Source: an uncultured bacterium
Lineage (GTDB): Bacteria; Bacteroidota; Bacteroidia; Sphingobacteriales; Sphingobacteriaceae
Length of the DNA stretch: 7,081 nt
Assembly (NCBI GenBank): GCA_903958995.1
Contig: CAJBVG010000283.1
Location: 1-7,081 of the forward strand
Direction of reading: 5' to 3'
The position numbers were made by a program, and so were the translations under genes. Every line of letters begins with the position of its first letter. Position 1 is the first letter of the stretch. The notes under the pieces were generated by a model. It was given only the letters and a program-made list of their open reading frames with translations. It did no database searches and had not been told where the DNA came from. Of the stretch, positions 4,113 through 7,081 are shown piece by piece.

Positions 4113-6923
4113 TTATTCTTTAATAAATTTACTAGTGAATGATTTACCTGATTTCTCCGACAAACTTCGAATCAAATATAAGCCTTTTTCTAGATTACTG
4201 ATGTCTAAGTTGTAAATTTCTTGACTAGCAACACTTAGTTTAAGGATTTCTTTGCCGTTAATATCGGTTATTTGTACAGTATTCATTTCATCCAAATCAG
4301 TGAATATTCGTATAGAAATATTATCCGATGCTGGATTTGGGAATAATGCAATTTGTTCATTATTGTCAAATATTGTTTTTTGTACGATAGGAGATTCTGT
4401 AGCATTGTGGTGATGATTTTTCTTCCATTGAACCGCAATAATTTCAGAATATGTTTTTTTCACACCATTTGAATCTACTAGACTTACTCGGTAATAATTG
4501 TACCCTAAAACAGGATTTGCATCTATAATAGAATAAGCATTGTAGCCATTTCCATTATTGTATGCAACAACTTGTTTTGGTTTTAAGGTAGTAAATTTAA
4601 TTTGATCTAAACTGCGTTCTACAACATAGTAAGCAACATTTTTTTCTTTATTAGTATTCCATTTTAATTCGATGTTTTTCGAATTAAGTTTAGAACTGAA
4701 ACTAGTGATTTTCGTTACGCTTGTTGTATCTAGTTTGAATATTAACATGAAACGATTATTACCCGCTGAAGCTGCATTTAAGTCGAGGTTAAATACATAA
4801 TTCGAAGCCGACTTAAGGTCTACTGTCTGATTAGTATAGTTATCTAACAAATACAAGTTTAAACTCTTAGGGAAGCGTATTAAATCTGCTAATTCAATCG
4901 TATAAGTTCCTAATGCTTTAATACCATCTACAAAACTAAAGAACGATAATGAAATCGTGTCATTGCTAGCAGGAGTAGGGTAGTAGTTAATGGCTAAGTT
5001 TCTAGTGTCGGTTGAGCGTGAATAAAAGTTTAAATTATTATCGTTAAAAAACTTCATCGCATCCGAAGCATCAATACCTGCTTTGTGTGCAGTATCACTA
5101 AATACAATAACTAGCTCGTCTGTATTAACTGAATCGCGAGTAGCTTTTAATTTTATTTTAGAATATAAAGTTGTTGAAGTTATACTTGCATCTCCTCTGA
5201 AAAATGCTGGAGCTATGGAAGTAGTTTTTGCTGTTTCTTTAAATATTATCGATGGACTAGCAGCAGTTGTTCTCACAAAGAATCCTTGTGATGATGCAAT
5301 GAAAGGAGAACCACCATTTACGCTAGTTTGAGTATTTACGTCGTAAGTTGCATATGCACCAGATGAAGGATTAATTACATAGATGTAATTTCCAATATTA
5401 GTTTTTGTAATATTTGCTGATGTCCAATCTATTTGAGACATGTAAGGGTTTCCAACTAAGTTGAAACCATCTGCAGTTGGGGTATTCGAAGAATACGTAA
5501 GTTGTGATGAAATATTGACGTCGCCTTGGTTTAAATTACCAGTAAAATCAACAGTTACATCATCTGGTGTTGCCCAATTTAAAAATGGATCTTGTGTAGT
5601 CCTGCTACCACGAACAAATACAGAAACACCTTTTCCTACAGGGATGTTAGTATTTAAAACTGATGGGTTAGCCCATCCATTTGATGAAGCACCTAAGACC
5701 GTTTCGTCATAAGTTCTAGCAGAAGAACTATTGTTAGGAGAATTATCAAAACCATTAACAGAACCACCAGCACCAGTTACCAAAATATCATCTATTAATT
5801 GATGATAATTATAGTTGCCTGTAGTGTTTGTTGGTGAAGAGAAAAATCTCCATCTACGTCTGCCATTTCCGCCAGCAACAAAACGTTGAGTGATTACTTT
5901 TCCTGAAACAGTACCTGCACTTAAATCACCTACACGAGCAGTGTTTGAAACATTAGACACTAATATTAATTTATTGCTTGTTGTTAATGTAGAACTATTG
6001 GTAATGGAAAGAGTATTTATTAATTCAAGTGTGTCTTGTAAAGTAGCACCATTTGCACGTGTTAAAATTAAGCTACTTAAACTTCGAGTTGCAGTACTTG
6101 TTTGATCCATGAAAATGGATGCATTTGTTGTAGACCCAGCGATAGTTAAACTAGATGTAGTACTACCCTTGATAGATCCTGAAGTGCGAGAGATGTCACC
6201 ATTTAAGGCTAAGCTATTTCCATTTAAATCTAATTCTCCAGCGGTTAATGTCAACGTACCTGAAATGATAGTTGTACCAGAAAGTGATTTAGCTCCAGAA
6301 CCTGAAATGTTAACATTATTGTAAGTGGTTGTAAAAATGGTTTGTGCTCCTGCATTATTAAAGTTTACAGATCCAGTACCTTCAACAAAATCACCTGTAC
6401 CTGAAATCGTACCTGAGATGTTTAAGTCACCATCATTACTAGTTGCAAAAACAATTGAATTTTCTGTTGAAGACCCGTTCATGGTTATGTTACCAGTAAC
6501 GTTTAAAATACCTGTGCTTATGTTTAATATACAATCTCTAGATCCAGAAGAAGGATTATCCATGGTAATGCTACCACCAACGTCCATAGTTCCTGCAGAA
6601 ACATCAATTTTTTTAGCTCTTGAGTTTGAAGTAGGAACTTGAATAGTAACGTTACCTGAAACCGTTAATTTATTTGTAGATGTAATGGTCATGGTAGTAT
6701 TTGATCCGCCAGTAGCCATTATCAATGATGCACAAACAGCTGTCGAAGAATTTACAGTACAAGTTGCTCCATTTGCAATGGTTACTGCTGTACTTGCTGT
6801 AGGAATTCCATTATTCCAACGTGCAGCGTCTGACCAATTCCCTGATCCAGAAAAGGTGGATGTTTGAGAAAATGTAAAATTAAATGTAAGAGTAAGGATA
6901 AAGAGGAGCGTTAATTTTTTCAT
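4113..6923 (-). CDS. Large T9SS-exported surface protein, beta-solenoid-like (936 aa)
   Basis: I chose the ATG at 6923 because it directly opens a signal peptide (MKKLTLLFILTLTF, cleavage near TFSQ|T); an in-frame ATG at 6947 would only add eight non-signal residues. Residues about 25-330 begin with GNWSDAARWNNGIPT, a typical opening for these proteins, and continue as short Ser/Thr/Asn/Gly-rich strands such as GTLTLTAGELDLNGN, as expected of a right-handed beta-solenoid. A region around 350-560 carries GRRRWRFFSSP and GFNLVGNPY, motifs common in Bacteroidota surface proteins. About 740-835 looks like a fibronectin III-type domain (ELKWNTNKE, YYVVERS, YNYYRVSLVD). About 858-936 is a T9SS sorting domain (IALFPNPASDN, ITDINGKEI, KGLYLIRS, final FIKE). 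No catalytic motif is seen; adhesin or surface-layer roles are guesses. A -7-like TAACTTTA lies about 40 nt upstream, and the PID-CTERM gene follows after 5 nt. Confidence 0.92.
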   Translation of the reverse strand: MKKLTLLFILTLTFNFTFSQTSTFSGSGNWSDAARWNNGIPTASTAVTIANGATCTVNSSTAVCASLIMATGGSNTTMTITSTNKLTVSGNVTIQVPTSNSRAKKIDVSAGTMDVGGSITMDNPSSGSRDCILNISTGILNVTGNITMNGSSTENSIVFATSNDGDLNISGTISGTGDFVEGTGSVNFNNAGAQTIFTTTYNNVNISGSGAKSLSGTTIISGTLTLTAGELDLNGNSLALNGDISRTSGSIKGSTTSSLTIAGSTTNASIFMDQTSTATRSLSSLILTRANGATLQDTLELINTLSITNSSTLTTSNKLILVSNVSNTARVGDLSAGTVSGKVITQRFVAGGNGRRRWRFFSSPTNTTGNYNYHQLIDDILVTGAGGSVNGFDNSPNNSSSARTYDETVLGASSNGWANPSVLNTNIPVGKGVSVFVRGSRTTQDPFLNWATPDDVTVDFTGNLNQGDVNISSQLTYSSNTPTADGFNLVGNPYMSQIDWTSANITKTNIGNYIYVINPSSGAYATYDVNTQTSVNGGSPFIASSQGFFVRTTAASPSIIFKETAKTTSIAPAFFRGDASITSTTLYSKIKLKATRDSVNTDELVIVFSDTAHKAGIDASDAMKFFNDNNLNFYSRSTDTRNLAINYYPTPASNDTISLSFFSFVDGIKALGTYTIELADLIRFPKSLNLYLLDNYTNQTVDLKSASNYVFNLDLNAASAGNNRFMLIFKLDTTSVTKITSFSSKLNSKNIELKWNTNKEKNVAYYVVERSLDQIKFTTLKPKQVVAYNNGNGYNAYSIIDANPVLGYNYYRVSLVDSNGVKKTYSEIIAVQWKKNHHHNATESPIVQKTIFDNNEQIALFPNPASDNISIRIFTDLDEMNTVQITDINGKEILKLSVASQEIYNLDISNLEKGLYLIRSLSEKSGKSFTSKFIKE

Positions 6924-6959
6924 GCTTGAAATAGAACTGTAAATCATTGTTTTTCAGTG

Positions 6960-6967
6960 TAAAGTTA
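6960..6967 (-). promoter_or_regulatory. Weak candidate -7 element for the surface-protein unit
   Basis: TAACTTTA on the minus strand matches seven of the eight positions of TAnnTTTG-type -7 elements (final G replaced by A). It would give a leader of roughly 33 nt to the ATG at 6923. No TTG-type -33 element is visible at the expected distance, where ATTTTAC is found instead. The position between the upstream terminator and the start codon is right, but the sequence support is thin. Confidence 0.25.
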
Positions 6968-6992
6968 CTAAAGAATAATTTATTATTGATGT

Positions 6993-7026
6993 AAAATAGA
7001 AATACCCCGATTAAACGAGGTATTTC
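6993..7026 (-). terminator. Probable intrinsic terminator of an upstream gene
   Basis: An 11-bp stem joins GAAATACCTCG (7026-7016, minus strand) and CGGGGTATTTC (7009-6999), with one G-T pair and a six-base loop TTTAAT, followed by TATTTT. The T-run is interrupted, so efficiency is uncertain. The plus strand forms the same stem but is followed by TGAGAGAG, so the minus direction is favoured. It separates whatever lies above 7040 from the surface-protein unit. Confidence 0.65.
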
Positions 7027-7039
7027 TGAGAGAGCTCAA

Positions 7040-7081
7040 TTAAATTAACAACAACGCTACGAGTAATTCAATACCTGTGCC
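7040..7081 (-). CDS. Possible C-terminal end of an upstream gene (13 codons)
   Basis: Reading the minus strand from the window edge gives GTGIELLVALLLI and then TAA at 7042-7040. The two other minus frames close after three and seven codons. The stop lies 13 nt before the terminator hairpin, as expected for the last gene of an upstream unit, and the hydrophobic tail is plausible for a membrane or sorted protein. Thirteen codons cannot prove coding, so this rests mostly on position. Confidence 0.35.
   Translation of the reverse strand, partial: GTGIELLVALLLI

Noticed and set aside
5083..6867. Series of plus-strand open frames of 60-105 codons
   Set aside because: All lie antisense to the large surface protein, whose Ser/Thr/Asn-rich repetitive codons leave few stops on the other strand. 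They lack signal peptides and recognisable domains.

Overview
The window reads as chromosomal DNA of a Bacteroidota bacterium, most likely a member of the Flavobacteriales or a close relative. The evidence is two proteins with type IX secretion (T9SS) C-terminal sorting domains, a lipoprotein with acidic residues straight after the lipobox cysteine, a carboxypeptidase-regulatory-like domain typical of Bacteroidota TonB-dependent receptors, a small PID-CTERM-type protein, AT-rich spacers and no obvious Shine-Dalgarno sequences. Every supported gene lies on the minus strand, so the window is transcribed from high to low coordinates.

In transcription order: (1) 7081-6993 holds the possible tail of an upstream gene (stop at 7040) and a strong 11-bp hairpin that probably terminates it. 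(2) 6923-3919 is a two-gene unit: a 936-aa T9SS-exported, beta-solenoid-like surface protein, then, 5 nt later, a 62-aa secreted protein ending in a PIDGG / hydrophobic / basic sorting tail. An intrinsic terminator at 3900-3871 closes this unit. (3) tRNA-Leu(GAG) at 3868-3787 begins only 2 nt after the terminator T-tract. (4) 3783-3651 is a short non-coding stretch with two arrays of 8-bp repeats in opposite orientation, one abutting the tRNA 3' end and one abutting the mnmA start codon. (5) 3645-1 is a tightly packed four-gene cluster: mnmA (tRNA 2-thiouridylase), a 218-aa uncharacterised lipoprotein, a 547-aa subtilisin-like protease with a T9SS domain, and the N-terminus of a probable TonB-dependent receptor that runs off the window. 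Junctions in this cluster are +4, +2 and -1 nt.

Functionally, most of the window concerns the cell envelope and export. mnmA is a housekeeping gene that heads a cluster of three envelope genes, so those genes may borrow its expression. No integrase, transposase, CRISPR array or defence gene is visible. The least explained items are the paired 8-bp repeat arrays, the terminator/tRNA abutment, and the pairing of a large T9SS protein with a PID-CTERM miniprotein that carries almost nothing besides its sorting signals.
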